Notes: a model not told the origin generated them from the sequence alone. Numbered from the stretch's first letter, positions 7,962 to 15,576 are shown. The stretch: 20,759 bases of DNA from Bacteroidales bacterium (GCA_028701815.1 JAQVPY010000014.1:1-20759), one strand, 5' to 3'. Translations and numbers: made by a program.

Positions 7962-8563
7962 CAATTATTCTGAGTTTTCTGGGGGAAGCCGTTAATATAT
8001 TCTGTCTTGTCTAAAACATTTCCGTCTTCGTCATAATGAATCCAAAGCCCTTCTCGTGTTCCGGAGAAATAATATCCGCTCAGTCTCATCATACCGGAAG
8101 GAAAATAGAACATTATTTCGCCGTCGAGGTCGCCGTCTTTATAACGGCCTGCCACTTTGCGTTTCCCATCGGCATAATATTGCAGCCATGGTCCGTTTTT
8201 TACGCCATCGCTCCATTCAAAAGATTCGCCGACGATTCCTGAGGGGTAATAGATATAAGATGTACCCTGGCGTTTTCCGACGATATAATTATCGGAAGAA
8301 ATCTTTATCCCTTTTTCATCATAAAACATCCACAGGCTGTCACGTTCGTGCCCGACATATTTTCCTTCCGCGATCACCACTCGGCCATTATCAGCAAACA
8401 TTCTGCAATACATAACATCACTGTCCGGGATTTTCTCGGTTATGATTTTTACCTTGCCGTTTTCAAAAAACGCCGTATCCGCGACTCTCGTCTGCGACGA
8501 GGCTTTATATGGTGCTGCGATAAAAATGGTCGTTACGACGACACAAAACAAAAGACTTCTCAT
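7961..8563 (-). CDS. Exported YwqK/MORN-like repeat protein
   Basis: I chose the ATG at 8563-8561 (200 residues) because the resulting N-terminus, M-R-S-L-L-F-C-V-V-V with a cleavage region near K-A-S-S-Q, is a standard signal peptide and because a -7 box at 8592-8585 would place the transcript start near the alternative ATG at 8581, leaving that one almost leaderless. The mature part is built from about five repeats of roughly 23 residues of the kind Y-x-x-G-x-x-x-G-x-W-x-x-Y-x-x-x-G, for example D-S-L-W-M-F-Y-D-E-K-G, N-G-P-W-L-Q-Y-Y-A-D-G and E-G-L-W-I-H-Y-D-E-D-G. Databases sometimes call such proteins 'YwqK antitoxin', but the repeat is a beta-hairpin module and there is no toxin next to it. 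Probably periplasmic or surface; function unknown. It overlaps the dihydrouridine synthase gene by one base. Confidence 0.8.
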   Translation of the reverse strand: MRSLLFCVVVTTIFIAAPYKASSQTRVADTAFFENGKVKIITEKIPDSDVMYCRMFADNGRVVIAEGKYVGHERDSLWMFYDEKGIKISSDNYIVGKRQGTSYIYYPSGIVGESFEWSDGVKNGPWLQYYADGKRKVAGRYKDGDLDGEIMFYFPSGMMRLSGYYFSGTREGLWIHYDEDGNVLDKTEYINGFPQKTQNN

Positions 8564-8584
8564 AGAAACATTTTTTACCATCTG

Positions 8585-8592
8585 CAAAGATA
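8585..8592 (-). promoter_or_regulatory. Bacteroidetes -7 box (TATCTTTG) for the YwqK-dus unit
   Basis: The minus strand reads TATCTTTG. A TTTA (3 of 4 match to the -33 TTTG) sits 19 bases upstream at 8612-8615. The predicted transcript start near 8581 favours the ATG at 8563 over the one at 8581. Confidence 0.5.
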
Positions 8593-8605
8593 GCGTTTTT
8601 TAAAC

Positions 8606-8626
8606 GGACGATAAATTAATTCGTCC
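8606..8626. repeat. Inverted repeat GGACGA-N9-TCGTCC between divergent promoters
   Basis: Perfect 6-base arms (8606-8611 and 8621-8626) around an AT-only 9-base centre. It lies between the minus-strand box at 8585-8592 and the plus-strand box at 8655-8662, covering the -33 region of the former. It could be a dimeric repressor operator for both genes, or chance: the arms are short. No terminator role is likely, since neither flanking gene ends here. Confidence 0.35.
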
Positions 8627-8654
8627 ATAATATAAAGTATAAGCGTAAAAATAG

Positions 8655-8662
8655 TAACTTTG
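8655..8662 (+). promoter_or_regulatory. Bacteroidetes -7 box (TAACTTTG) for recR
   Basis: TAACTTTG exactly fits TAnnTTTG and ends 20 bases before the recR ATG. Same octamer as the meaB and lipid-kinase boxes. The -33 element is not clear. Confidence 0.55.
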
Positions 8663-8682
8663 CACATTAAAGATATTTCAGC

Positions 8683-9315
8683 ATGGATGAAACAACAGTT
8701 CCCTCAAGATATCTGCAAGCGGCAGTAAATGAGTTATCGCGCCTCCCTTCCATAGGGAAGCGAACAGCGTTAAGGCTCGCCTTATACATACTCAAGCAGG
8801 ATCCGCTTTTTGCCGACACACTCTCCGATGCCATCAGGGATCTTAGCAAGGTCAACTATTGCAAGACATGTCACAACATCTCCGATGGCGATATCTGTGA
8901 TATTTGCAGCAGCATAAAACGGGAGAGCTCTGTAGTATGTGTTATAGAAGACACTCGCGATTTCATAGCCATTGAAAGCACGGGACAATATAACGGGCTA
9001 TATCATATATTAGGAGGAGTCATCTCTCCGATAAACGGCGTCGGCATAAATGATTTGACTATCGAAAATCTTGTAAAACGTGTTGAAGAGGGAAATTTTA
9101 AAGAGATAATTTTAGCTTTACCCACAACAATAGAAGGCGATACGACATCTTTATATCTCTACAAGCGGCTTTCTCGTTTCGGCGTAGCCATAAACACCAT
9201 CGCGCGCGGTGTTGCTTTCGGAGACGACCTTGAATATGCAGACCAAATCACCTTAGGTCGTTCTATTCTCAACAGGGTTCCCTATTGTGGCATGTCTTCG
9301 AACAAATCTATCTGA
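8683..9315 (+). CDS. recR: RecR recombination mediator
   Basis: RecR works with RecO (and RecF) to load RecA on SSB-coated single-stranded DNA at gaps. The 210-residue length is typical. Visible: helix-hairpin-helix L-P-S-I-G-K-R-T-A at 21-29, the zinc finger C60-x2-C63-x8-C72-x2-C75, the Toprim domain from about 83 (V-I-E-D at 87-90) and the T-x-E-G-D-T-T region at 149-155 with the C-terminal A-R-G-V-A-F-G-D-D-L-E-Y-A-D at 174-187. Transcribed alone from the 8655-8662 box. Its last 34 bases overlap, tail to tail, the small basic protein gene on the other strand; the final residues S-N-K-S-I lie opposite the QIDLF codons of that gene. The C-terminal tail is therefore constrained by two reading frames. 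Confidence 0.96.
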   Translation: MDETTVPSRYLQAAVNELSRLPSIGKRTALRLALYILKQDPLFADTLSDAIRDLSKVNYCKTCHNISDGDICDICSSIKRESSVVCVIEDTRDFIAIESTGQYNGLYHILGGVISPINGVGINDLTIENLVKRVEEGNFKEIILALPTTIEGDTTSLYLYKRLSRFGVAINTIARGVAFGDDLEYADQITLGRSILNRVPYCGMSSNKSI

Positions 9316-9503
9316 TTTTCCGTAATATAAGATTCATACGACGGCTCATCGGAATAGCATTCGATGTACTTGACGATAGCTTTTTTCACCACTTTTATCG
9401 GCGTCGACCTTCTGAACCTGCAATAATTCAGAAGAGATCTATATTGCCTGGGCGACAATTTAAAAGCCACCGTTTTGTACGGTTTTTTCCTCTTTTTACT
9501 CAT
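9282..9503 (-). CDS. Small basic ribbon-helix-helix-like protein with C-terminal clamp-binding-type motif
   Basis: A 73-residue protein of no assigned name. Order of parts as I read them: a Lys/Arg-rich N-terminus (residues 2-10, K-K-R-K-K-P), a short strand T-V-A-F-K-L at 11-16, a first helix from about 17 to 32, a second helix after T-P at 34-50 rich in K and V/I, and an acidic tail ending E-N-Q-I-D-L-F-E-D-M-P-Q. The strand-helix-helix pattern with the 'L-S-P-R-Q-Y' opening is like ribbon-helix-helix DNA-binding domains. Q-I-D-L-F (64-68) fits the consensus Q-L/x-S/D-L-F by which many proteins bind the beta sliding clamp. It lies 22 bases after the exported 421-residue gene in the dnaB unit and overlaps recR by 34 bases. 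I think a similar short protein occurs in other Bacteroidetes, but I cannot check. Both structural readings are inference. Confidence 0.72.
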   Translation of the reverse strand: MSKKRKKPYKTVAFKLSPRQYRSLLNYCRFRRSTPIKVVKKAIVKYIECYSDEPSYESYITENQIDLFEDMPQ

Positions 9504-9525
9504 AATATATTGTTTGTGAGAACCA

Positions 9526-10791
9526 TCAGGTTTTCAACTTTTTCTTTTTAGCTGCCGGAAAAAGTATATTATTCAGTATCAGCCTATATCCCGGCGAGTT
9601 AGAATGAAGGTCGAGTTCCGTTGCCGGATCTCCCACAAAATGTCTGTAGTCCTCGGGGTCATGTCCCCCATAAAAGGTCCAGGTACCTTTTCCATAATCG
9701 CCATGGATATATTTTACCTCGCCTATCGACTTATTTTCGCCCATCACGAGCACATTAGGTTTCAGTCTGTCTTTATTAAAAGCCGTACTTTGTCCCATAA
9801 ACGCCTTGATAATTCTTTCATGATTCTGGCAAAGCATGGTAGGCACGGGATCCCATTTAGCAGAGAACTCAAAGAGGACGAAATAGTCGGAGTTCTCCTT
9901 AACTTTTCTTTTGGCGGTGACGTCGATATCAGATATCTCGTATTCGTAGGGGTTGGTACTTATCTTAAAATCGGTGAAGGCTAAACAGTTGTCGTAATTT
10001 AGTTTTGCCTGAGCCTGCGGGTCCATAGGATCGCCGTCGAACATCGTCTCGCATATATCTACGCCGTCTGCGGCGAGGGCTACATCGAAGCTGTCAGGGG
10101 CGGAGCACATTGCGAACAGGAAACCGCCGCCGGCGACATACTCGCATATTTTTTTCACCACTGCGAGTTTACACTGCGAAACCTTGGAAAAGCCGAGACT
10201 TGCAGCAAGTTCCTGCTGATTTTTAACATCATCCTTATACCATGCAAATTCCTTATAAGCATGCCAGAACTTTCCAAACTGTCCGGTAAAATCCTCATGA
10301 TGAAGGTGCAGCCAGTCGTATTGCAACAGCTTACCTTCCATAATTTCCTTATCATAAATTTTGTCGTAAGGGATTTCAGCATACGTTAATGCGAGTGTTA
10401 CGGCATCATCCCACGGCAGTTTGGAAGGAGGGGTATATACAGCCACTTTGGGAGCCTTATGTAGTTTTATGACATCGGTATTAGAGGCGTTATCAGCTAT
10501 TTCAAGAAGAATCCCTGTATATTGGGTGTCGGAGATAACCACGAATGACACGCCGCGAATCCTGCATTCACTCTCAATGTCTTCAAGATAGGGAGATGAG
10601 AAACTGCCTCCGCGATAATTCAGGAGCCAATCGACTTCTATGCCATTCTGAAGCACCCAGTATGCGATACCATACGCCTTCAGGTGATTTGTCTGCGTAT
10701 TGTCCATTGGAATAAGCAGAGTACTCGCCGACAGACTACCGGCGGAACAAAAGAGCAGGCAAAAAGATATATAGCAAAAAATTTTTCTCAT
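9526..10791 (-). CDS. Exported Bacteroidetes protein of the family often labelled 'asparagine synthetase B'
   Basis: 421 residues with a signal peptide (M-R-K-I-F, hydrophobic core, S-L-S-A-S at about 19-23). From memory this matches a conserved Bacteroidetes family that automatic annotation calls asparagine synthetase B. The sequence does not support that enzyme: there is no N-terminal catalytic Cys-Gly of a class II amidotransferase and no S-G-G-x-D-S PP-loop, and the protein is exported. What is seen is a P-M-D-x-T-Q-x-N-H-L-K-A-Y-G start, L-H-L-H-H-E-D-F-T-G at 161-170, a G-G-G-F-L-F-A-M-C-S-A-P-D-S-F at 221-235 that resembles a class I amidotransferase-like (ThuA/DUF4159-type) elbow with Cys229, and Y-G-K-G-T-W-T-F-Y-G-G-H at 366-377. 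Function unknown; hydrolase or binding fold possible. Second gene of the dnaB unit, 21 bases after dnaB. Confidence 0.78.
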   Translation of the reverse strand: MRKIFCYISFCLLFCSAGSLSASTLLIPMDNTQTNHLKAYGIAYWVLQNGIEVDWLLNYRGGSFSSPYLEDIESECRIRGVSFVVISDTQYTGILLEIADNASNTDVIKLHKAPKVAVYTPPSKLPWDDAVTLALTYAEIPYDKIYDKEIMEGKLLQYDWLHLHHEDFTGQFGKFWHAYKEFAWYKDDVKNQQELAASLGFSKVSQCKLAVVKKICEYVAGGGFLFAMCSAPDSFDVALAADGVDICETMFDGDPMDPQAQAKLNYDNCLAFTDFKISTNPYEYEISDIDVTAKRKVKENSDYFVLFEFSAKWDPVPTMLCQNHERIIKAFMGQSTAFNKDRLKPNVLVMGENKSIGEVKYIHGDYGKGTWTFYGGHDPEDYRHFVGDPATELDLHSNSPGYRLILNNILFPAAKKKKLKT

Positions 10792-10812
10792 GATTTTGCA
10801 CTTAGCAAAAAA

Positions 10813-12351
10813 TTAAACTTTAGAAGCCATAATCTTGACATTCGGCGACATATTCATTGGGTCGTAAGGGATGTCGGAAGATGTATTAATCGGGTCGCTG
10901 TCGGGATCGTCTATATTAAAAGCATCCATGTCAGCGTTTTCAAATTTAGCATATTTAGATATAAAACGTAACGGGATATCCTTAGTAGGTCCGTTTCTGT
11001 GTTTAGCGATTCTGAGTTCGGCCATGCCGTCATTTTCGCGGGAGTCACCGGCCTCTCCGGCAGAATTCTTATAATAATCCGGACGATAGATAAAAAGTAC
11101 AAGGTCAGCATCCTGCTCGATAGCGCCGGATTCACGCAAGTCGGAAAGAATAGGTTTTTTCTCCCCTCCGCGCTGTTCGACTGCACGGCTCAACTGCGAC
11201 AGCGCGAGAATAGGGATCTCGAGCTCTTTAGCTATCGCTTTAAGTCCGCGAGAGATCATGCTGATCTCCTGCTCTCTGTTAGTACTTTTGTTTTTATCCC
11301 TGTCACTTCCGGCCGACATAAGTTGCAGATAGTCGACTGCCACGAACTGTATATCGTATTGTGCCTTTAACTTTCTGCATTTTGCTCGGAGCTCAAAGAT
11401 ATTAAGTCCCGCCGTATCATCAATAAATATCTTAGCCTTTGAAAGAGCCGTAATCTGGTCTGTCAGAGAATGCCACTGGTCGTCTTTAACCTGTCCCTTA
11501 CGCAACGCATCAGCAGGGATCATCGTCTCGGAAGAGATAAGACGGGTAACGAGTTGTACCGCCGACATTTCCAACGAGAAGAAGGCGACCGGCTTTGCAT
11601 AATCCACCGCCATATTACGAATCATATTCAGGGCAAAAGCAGTTTTACCCATACCCGGACGTGCGGCGAGAATGATTAAATCCGATTTCTGCCACCCGCC
11701 GGTTGCTCTGTCAAGTTCGATAAACCCTGACGGGACTCCACTGTAGCCGTCCTTCTGATTTCTGGCGCCCTCTATATCTTCGAGGGCTTCCTTAAGCACC
11801 GTTGTCATATCACGCGTGCCGCGTTTGAAATTTGCCTCTGTAAGATCAAACAGCTTCGACTGCGCATCTTGCAATAACTCGAGCACATCTGTAGTATCCT
11901 CGTAAGAATCCTTGATCACCCTTGAAGAAATTTCAATAAGCTTCCGCTGAAGATATTTTTCAATGATAATACGAGCGTGAAACTCTGTATTTGCAGACGA
12001 TGAGACCCTGTTGGTCAATTTGGCAATATAAGCAGCTCCTTCGGCCAGATCAAGCTCCGCCGTAGATTTTAGCTGATTGGTAACAGTAAGAATATCTATG
12101 GGTTTATTCTCCTCAAACAATTTTTGTATGGCTGTAAAAATCCTCTGATGCGAATCCTTATAAAACATTGCGGGCTGAAGAACACCTATCGTATCAGTCA
12201 AAGCATCTTTTTCAAGCATTATTGCGCCGAGCACCGCTTCTTCCAGATCAATGGCCTGAGGAGGGAGCTTTCCGAAATCGCTATCCCCTGCGGGCACTTG
12301 AGCCCGAGAAACGACCATCGTCTTTCGACTCTTTTTTATTTCATTTTCCAT
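10813..12351 (-). CDS. dnaB: DnaB replicative DNA helicase
   Basis: The hexameric 5'-3' helicase that opens the replication fork. 512 residues, no intein. N-terminal DnaB domain at about 30-130 (P-P-Q-A-I-D-L-E-E-A-V-L-G), linker, then the RecA-like domain: Walker A R-P-G-M-G-K-T-A at 231-238, F-F-S-L-E-M at 257-262, Walker B V-A-V-D-Y-L-Q-L-M at 337-345, S-Q-L-S-R at 385-389 and the arginine-finger segment K-H-R-N-G-P-T at 450-456. A Bacteroidetes-type acidic C-terminal tail follows (D-D-P-D-S-D-P at 481-487). The ATG at 12351 is 4 bases from a -7 box (12356-12363), so either the message is nearly leaderless or the box is not the real one. First gene of a unit with the exported 421-residue protein and the 73-residue basic protein. 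Confidence 0.96.
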   Translation of the reverse strand: MENEIKKSRKTMVVSRAQVPAGDSDFGKLPPQAIDLEEAVLGAIMLEKDALTDTIGVLQPAMFYKDSHQRIFTAIQKLFEENKPIDILTVTNQLKSTAELDLAEGAAYIAKLTNRVSSSANTEFHARIIIEKYLQRKLIEISSRVIKDSYEDTTDVLELLQDAQSKLFDLTEANFKRGTRDMTTVLKEALEDIEGARNQKDGYSGVPSGFIELDRATGGWQKSDLIILAARPGMGKTAFALNMIRNMAVDYAKPVAFFSLEMSAVQLVTRLISSETMIPADALRKGQVKDDQWHSLTDQITALSKAKIFIDDTAGLNIFELRAKCRKLKAQYDIQFVAVDYLQLMSAGSDRDKNKSTNREQEISMISRGLKAIAKELEIPILALSQLSRAVEQRGGEKKPILSDLRESGAIEQDADLVLFIYRPDYYKNSAGEAGDSRENDGMAELRIAKHRNGPTKDIPLRFISKYAKFENADMDAFNIDDPDSDPINTSSDIPYDPMNMSPNVKIMASKV

Positions 12352-12355
12352 AATG

Positions 12356-12363
12356 CAAATATA
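12356..12363 (-). promoter_or_regulatory. Possible -7 box (TATATTTG) for the dnaB unit
   Basis: The minus strand reads TATATTTG, ending 4 bases before the dnaB ATG. That spacing would give a leaderless or nearly leaderless transcript, so the true promoter could be farther upstream in the AT-rich gap. No -33 TTTG at the right distance. Confidence 0.35.
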
Positions 12364-12369
12364 GAAATT

Positions 12370-12390
12370 AAATGATTTTTAATATCATTT
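12370..12390. repeat. AT-rich dyad AAATGAT-N7-ATCATTT upstream of dnaB
   Basis: Perfect 7-base arms (12370-12376, 12384-12390). A further TAATGATTA half-site follows at 12394-12402. It lies just upstream of the dnaB -7 box. In such AT-rich DNA chance repeats are common; an operator or an initiator-type site is possible but unproven. Confidence 0.25.
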
Positions 12391-12411
12391 TTTTAATGAT
12401 TATTTATCAAC

Positions 12412-12432
12412 AGACAGAAAACCGTATCGGTT
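12412..12432 (-). terminator. Weak terminator-like hairpin after the antiporter gene
   Basis: On the minus strand the arms AACCG and CGGTT flank a 3-base loop (12420-12432) and are followed directly by a T run, then TCTGTCT. The first arm overlaps the antiporter TAA. The stem is only 5 pairs, so termination may be partial and dnaB may receive read-through. Confidence 0.4.
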
Positions 12433-14680
12433 ACAACATTTGAGATACGAGCAACTGTATCTGCTTCTTCTCACCGACGACCCAGACTAGGTCACCCTCT
12501 AAAAACATGGTAGTTATATAAGGGTTCATCATCGACTTATGAGCTCGCTCCACGCCGACGACGAGACAACCGGTCTTAGCACGTATACCACACTCCTGTA
12601 TGGTCTTCCCTACAATGGCTGAAGTCGGCTCGACAACAAAAGATTTTAGAAATACTTCCTGCTTCTCTGCCGAGACTTCTTTAACCATCTTCTCCACATC
12701 TTCGGTAAAATGCATTATCTGAGCATCGGTACCCAAGATGATCAAATCGTCATAAGGGTATATAATTTCATCACCTCCCGGCAAATTGATAGTATGACTG
12801 CCTCGAATTATCTTCACGATATTAACGCCGAAAACCTGTCTGATATTCGTCTTTTTTATCTGCTGTCCCACATAAATGGAATCAGGAAGGACCGTAACTC
12901 GCTCTATATGAATATCCCTATCCGAAAGCTGCTCCGCAATTTCCGTCTTCAACGGGTTATTAGCCTTCTGCTCCTGCTCCTTCTGATTCAAATTGGTGAT
13001 AAATCGCTCCTCAATTTTTGAATAACGCTTCAGACTTCTGCGGGATACAAGTATTACAGTTACGACGACTACGGCAACGGGGATAATAAACCAGAAAAAA
13101 TGATGAAAGGCCTGAAAGAGAACCATCACGATAAAAAATGTTGCCACAAAAGCCCTGAACAACATTAAAGACAGAATAACACCCCTGTTGTTCTTCTTAT
13201 CATTCCATAATTTAACCATCAGATTGCCGGTGCTTTTTTTGTTCACCACAATACCGCGTAAAAACGGCGACATGACTATAATTGTCGCAGCCGCATATAT
13301 CAACTTCCCGTAAACATTAGGTATCTTCCCCATCAATAAAGGATAAAACCACTGCTTTGATACCACCATAATTGCAAACAGAATGGCAGAGAAAAGGATC
13401 AGTCGCAACAGCACGTTCTTGATCAACTTGTGCCAATCACCGGACGCATTGACGTTAGAAGTACCTTCAGAGTATTTTTCAATGACACTTCTGAATTTCT
13501 CCGGCAAACGCGGATATACCCTATCGGCGAAAGGCTCCGAGAGACGGATGGAATACGGCGTAACGAAAATAGTTATCACCGACACAATAACGATTATGGG
13601 ATATAAGGCCTTATCTATTACTCCGAGACTGTATCCGAGAGATGCGAGAATAAACGAAAACTCCCCTATTTGTCCGAGACTGCCCCCAACCTGTACAGAC
13701 GTTTTGAATAACTGACCCGACAATAAGGAACCAAGAAAAGCCGAAAAAGATTTAAATATTATTACCGTTAAAGCTAATATCAATATTATCCACTTGTATT
13801 CAAGAATCACACGCGGATCTATCATCATACCTACGGAGACAAAAAATATGGCGCCGAAAAGATTTTTTATATTTACTACAAGCTTCTCTATTCGTTCACC
13901 TTCCAGAGTTTCCGCAAGGATAGACCCCATCAGAAAAGCCCCGAGAGCAGACGAAAAGCCGGCTTTGGTGGCAAGTACCACCATCAAAAGACATAACCCT
14001 ATAGAAATAATCAACAAGGTCTCGTCATTGAGCCATTTCTTCGCCTTATTAAAAACTGTTGGAAGCACAAAAATCCATACGAGAAACCATATTATGAGAA
14101 AAAATGCGAGCTTTACAAGACTCGTTAACATCTCCATACCTTCAAACTGACGGTTGACAGCTATTGTGGACAGAAAAACCATCAGCAACACAGCGATAAG
14201 GTCCTCTACTACAAGTGTGCCGAAAACGATGGATACAAACTTCTTACTTTTCAAACCGAGGTCCCCTATTGTCTTAATGACAATTGTCGTCGATGACATC
14301 GACAACATCGCGCCGAGAAGAACACTGTTCATCATCGTCCACCCAAGAATCTGCCCTATAATAAACCCGACAAGTACCATTATCACAAGCTCCGTGCCCG
14401 CAATAATAAAAGCCGAGCTGCCTACATTCAACAGCTTTTTAAAACTAAACTCGAGACCGAGCGCAAAAAGAAGAAATATAACACCTATCTCCGACCATAT
14501 CTCTACATTGGCTACATCTGTCACATTGGGAAAAAATCCGATATGCGGTCCTATAAGAATGCCCGCGACAATATATCCTAATACTAAAGGCTGCTTCAAC
14601 CATCGAAACAATAAAGCAAAGGCACCGGCAGATATTAATATCAGCGCCAAATCTGAAACAAAGGTCGGAAGATTCGCCAT
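12431..14680 (-). CDS. CPA2-family monovalent cation/proton antiporter with two C-terminal RCK_C-like domains
   Basis: 749 residues, inner membrane. Residues about 8-380 are the antiporter core of about 12 helices with V-V-E-D-L-I at 157-162 (the conserved acidic pair region), F-A-L-G-L-E-F at 72-78 and the S-S-A-L-G-A-F-L-M-G stretch at 243-252. A second hydrophobic block (about 420-545, four likely helices) is less usual. The cytoplasmic C-terminus has two tandem RCK_C/TrkA-C-like units, about 590-665 and 675-749, each with a V-G-x-x-I/T pattern (V-G-Q-Q-I, V-G-K-T-I). I see no Rossmann RCK_N glycine motif between them, so the protein would sense a ligand only through RCK_C. Probably exchanges K+ or Na+ for H+ in pH or osmotic homeostasis; KefB-like. 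It follows the lipid kinase gene by 11 bases. Confidence 0.87.
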   Translation of the reverse strand: MANLPTFVSDLALILISAGAFALLFRWLKQPLVLGYIVAGILIGPHIGFFPNVTDVANVEIWSEIGVIFLLFALGLEFSFKKLLNVGSSAFIIAGTELVIMVLVGFIIGQILGWTMMNSVLLGAMLSMSSTTIVIKTIGDLGLKSKKFVSIVFGTLVVEDLIAVLLMVFLSTIAVNRQFEGMEMLTSLVKLAFFLIIWFLVWIFVLPTVFNKAKKWLNDETLLIISIGLCLLMVVLATKAGFSSALGAFLMGSILAETLEGERIEKLVVNIKNLFGAIFFVSVGMMIDPRVILEYKWIILILALTVIIFKSFSAFLGSLLSGQLFKTSVQVGGSLGQIGEFSFILASLGYSLGVIDKALYPIIVIVSVITIFVTPYSIRLSEPFADRVYPRLPEKFRSVIEKYSEGTSNVNASGDWHKLIKNVLLRLILFSAILFAIMVVSKQWFYPLLMGKIPNVYGKLIYAAATIIVMSPFLRGIVVNKKSTGNLMVKLWNDKKNNRGVILSLMLFRAFVATFFIVMVLFQAFHHFFWFIIPVAVVVVTVILVSRRSLKRYSKIEERFITNLNQKEQEQKANNPLKTEIAEQLSDRDIHIERVTVLPDSIYVGQQIKKTNIRQVFGVNIVKIIRGSHTINLPGGDEIIYPYDDLIILGTDAQIMHFTEDVEKMVKEVSAEKQEVFLKSFVVEPTSAIVGKTIQECGIRAKTGCLVVGVERAHKSMMNPYITTMFLEGDLVWVVGEKKQIQLLVSQML

Positions 14681-14691
14681 GGAATAATGTT

Positions 14692-15576
14692 TTAAGGTAT
14701 AAGGACTATTAACGACAAGGGATTCACGCGAATCACAAGTTCATGACCCACACACACCGGATCACCATCTAAATGAACATATTCATCCTCGGGCTGGGTG
14801 ATCTTTATTTCAGATATCTTAAAAGTCCGCATATACGGAGTCTTGTCAATAGTCCTCATAAAAAGCGACTGCGCCAAAAAAGGAGCTTCTATTATATTGG
14901 GCTTCCTACACACACATACGTCAAGCAGACCGTCATCTATTTTTGCCTGCGGAGCAATCGTGGCATTAAACCCGAACTGACTCGAATTGGCAAAACTGAT
15001 AAAAAAAGCCTTGCGCGTATATGTTTTACCATCAACTTCAATAACGTATGTCTGCGCTTTATATATAGGAAAGGTCTTAAGAATAATATCGAGATAAGGC
15101 CAAAATCCACGCCGCTGGACATTCACAAACTGCTTCGCCACCTCAGCGTCAAAACCGATCCCCGCCACGTTAATAAACATCTTGTCGTTCACATATCCGG
15201 TGTCTATTTTCATAGTCTTTCTTTTATTTATTATTTCAAAAGCACTTCTGAAATTAAAAGGTATGCCGAGGAACCGCGACAGACCGTTGCCCGAACCTGT
15301 TGGAATAAGACCCATTATCACATCCGACCCTACAAGCTCCCTTGACACCTCGTTGGCTGTACCATCACCTCCTACCGCCACAATAATATCATACTCACCC
15401 TTCCGCACCGCTTCGCGACAAATGTCGGTAGCATGACCTGCATATTCAGTAAACACTTCGTCAAAATCAAAACGTTTTAGATCCAAATAATTGGAGATAA
15501 GCGAGTTAAGTTTAAATTGCCTCCCTAACCCTGAAATGGGATTTATTATGAACAGTACCTTTTCTTTCTTTTCCAT
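14692..15576 (-). CDS. Diacylglycerol-kinase-family lipid kinase (YegS-like)
   Basis: 294 residues, the usual length. Signatures: I-N-P-I-S-G at 11-16 in the nucleotide-binding start, G-G-D-G-T at 69-73, P-T-G-S-G-N-G-L-S-R at 92-101 and N-V-A-G-I-G-F-D-A at about 135-143. The family phosphorylates diacylglycerol, phosphatidylglycerol or sphingoid/ceramide-type lipids; the substrate here is not known, though many Bacteroidetes have sphingolipids. Probably cytoplasmic and membrane-associated. First gene of a unit with the antiporter, driven from the 15612-15642 promoter. ATG at 15576-15574, no Shine-Dalgarno. Confidence 0.9.
   Translation of the reverse strand: MEKKEKVLFIINPISGLGRQFKLNSLISNYLDLKRFDFDEVFTEYAGHATDICREAVRKGEYDIIVAVGGDGTANEVSRELVGSDVIMGLIPTGSGNGLSRFLGIPFNFRSAFEIINKRKTMKIDTGYVNDKMFINVAGIGFDAEVAKQFVNVQRRGFWPYLDIILKTFPIYKAQTYVIEVDGKTYTRKAFFISFANSSQFGFNATIAPQAKIDDGLLDVCVCRKPNIIEAPFLAQSLFMRTIDKTPYMRTFKISEIKITQPEDEYVHLDGDPVCVGHELVIRVNPLSLIVLIP

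Noticed and set aside
7961..8563. Toxin-antitoxin system based on the YwqK antitoxin label
   Set aside because: No adjacent toxin-like gene; the neighbour is a dihydrouridine synthase, and the protein is exported.
9526..10791. Naming the exported protein asparagine synthetase
   Set aside because: No catalytic N-terminal Cys, no PP-loop, and a signal peptide; only the traditional label points there.
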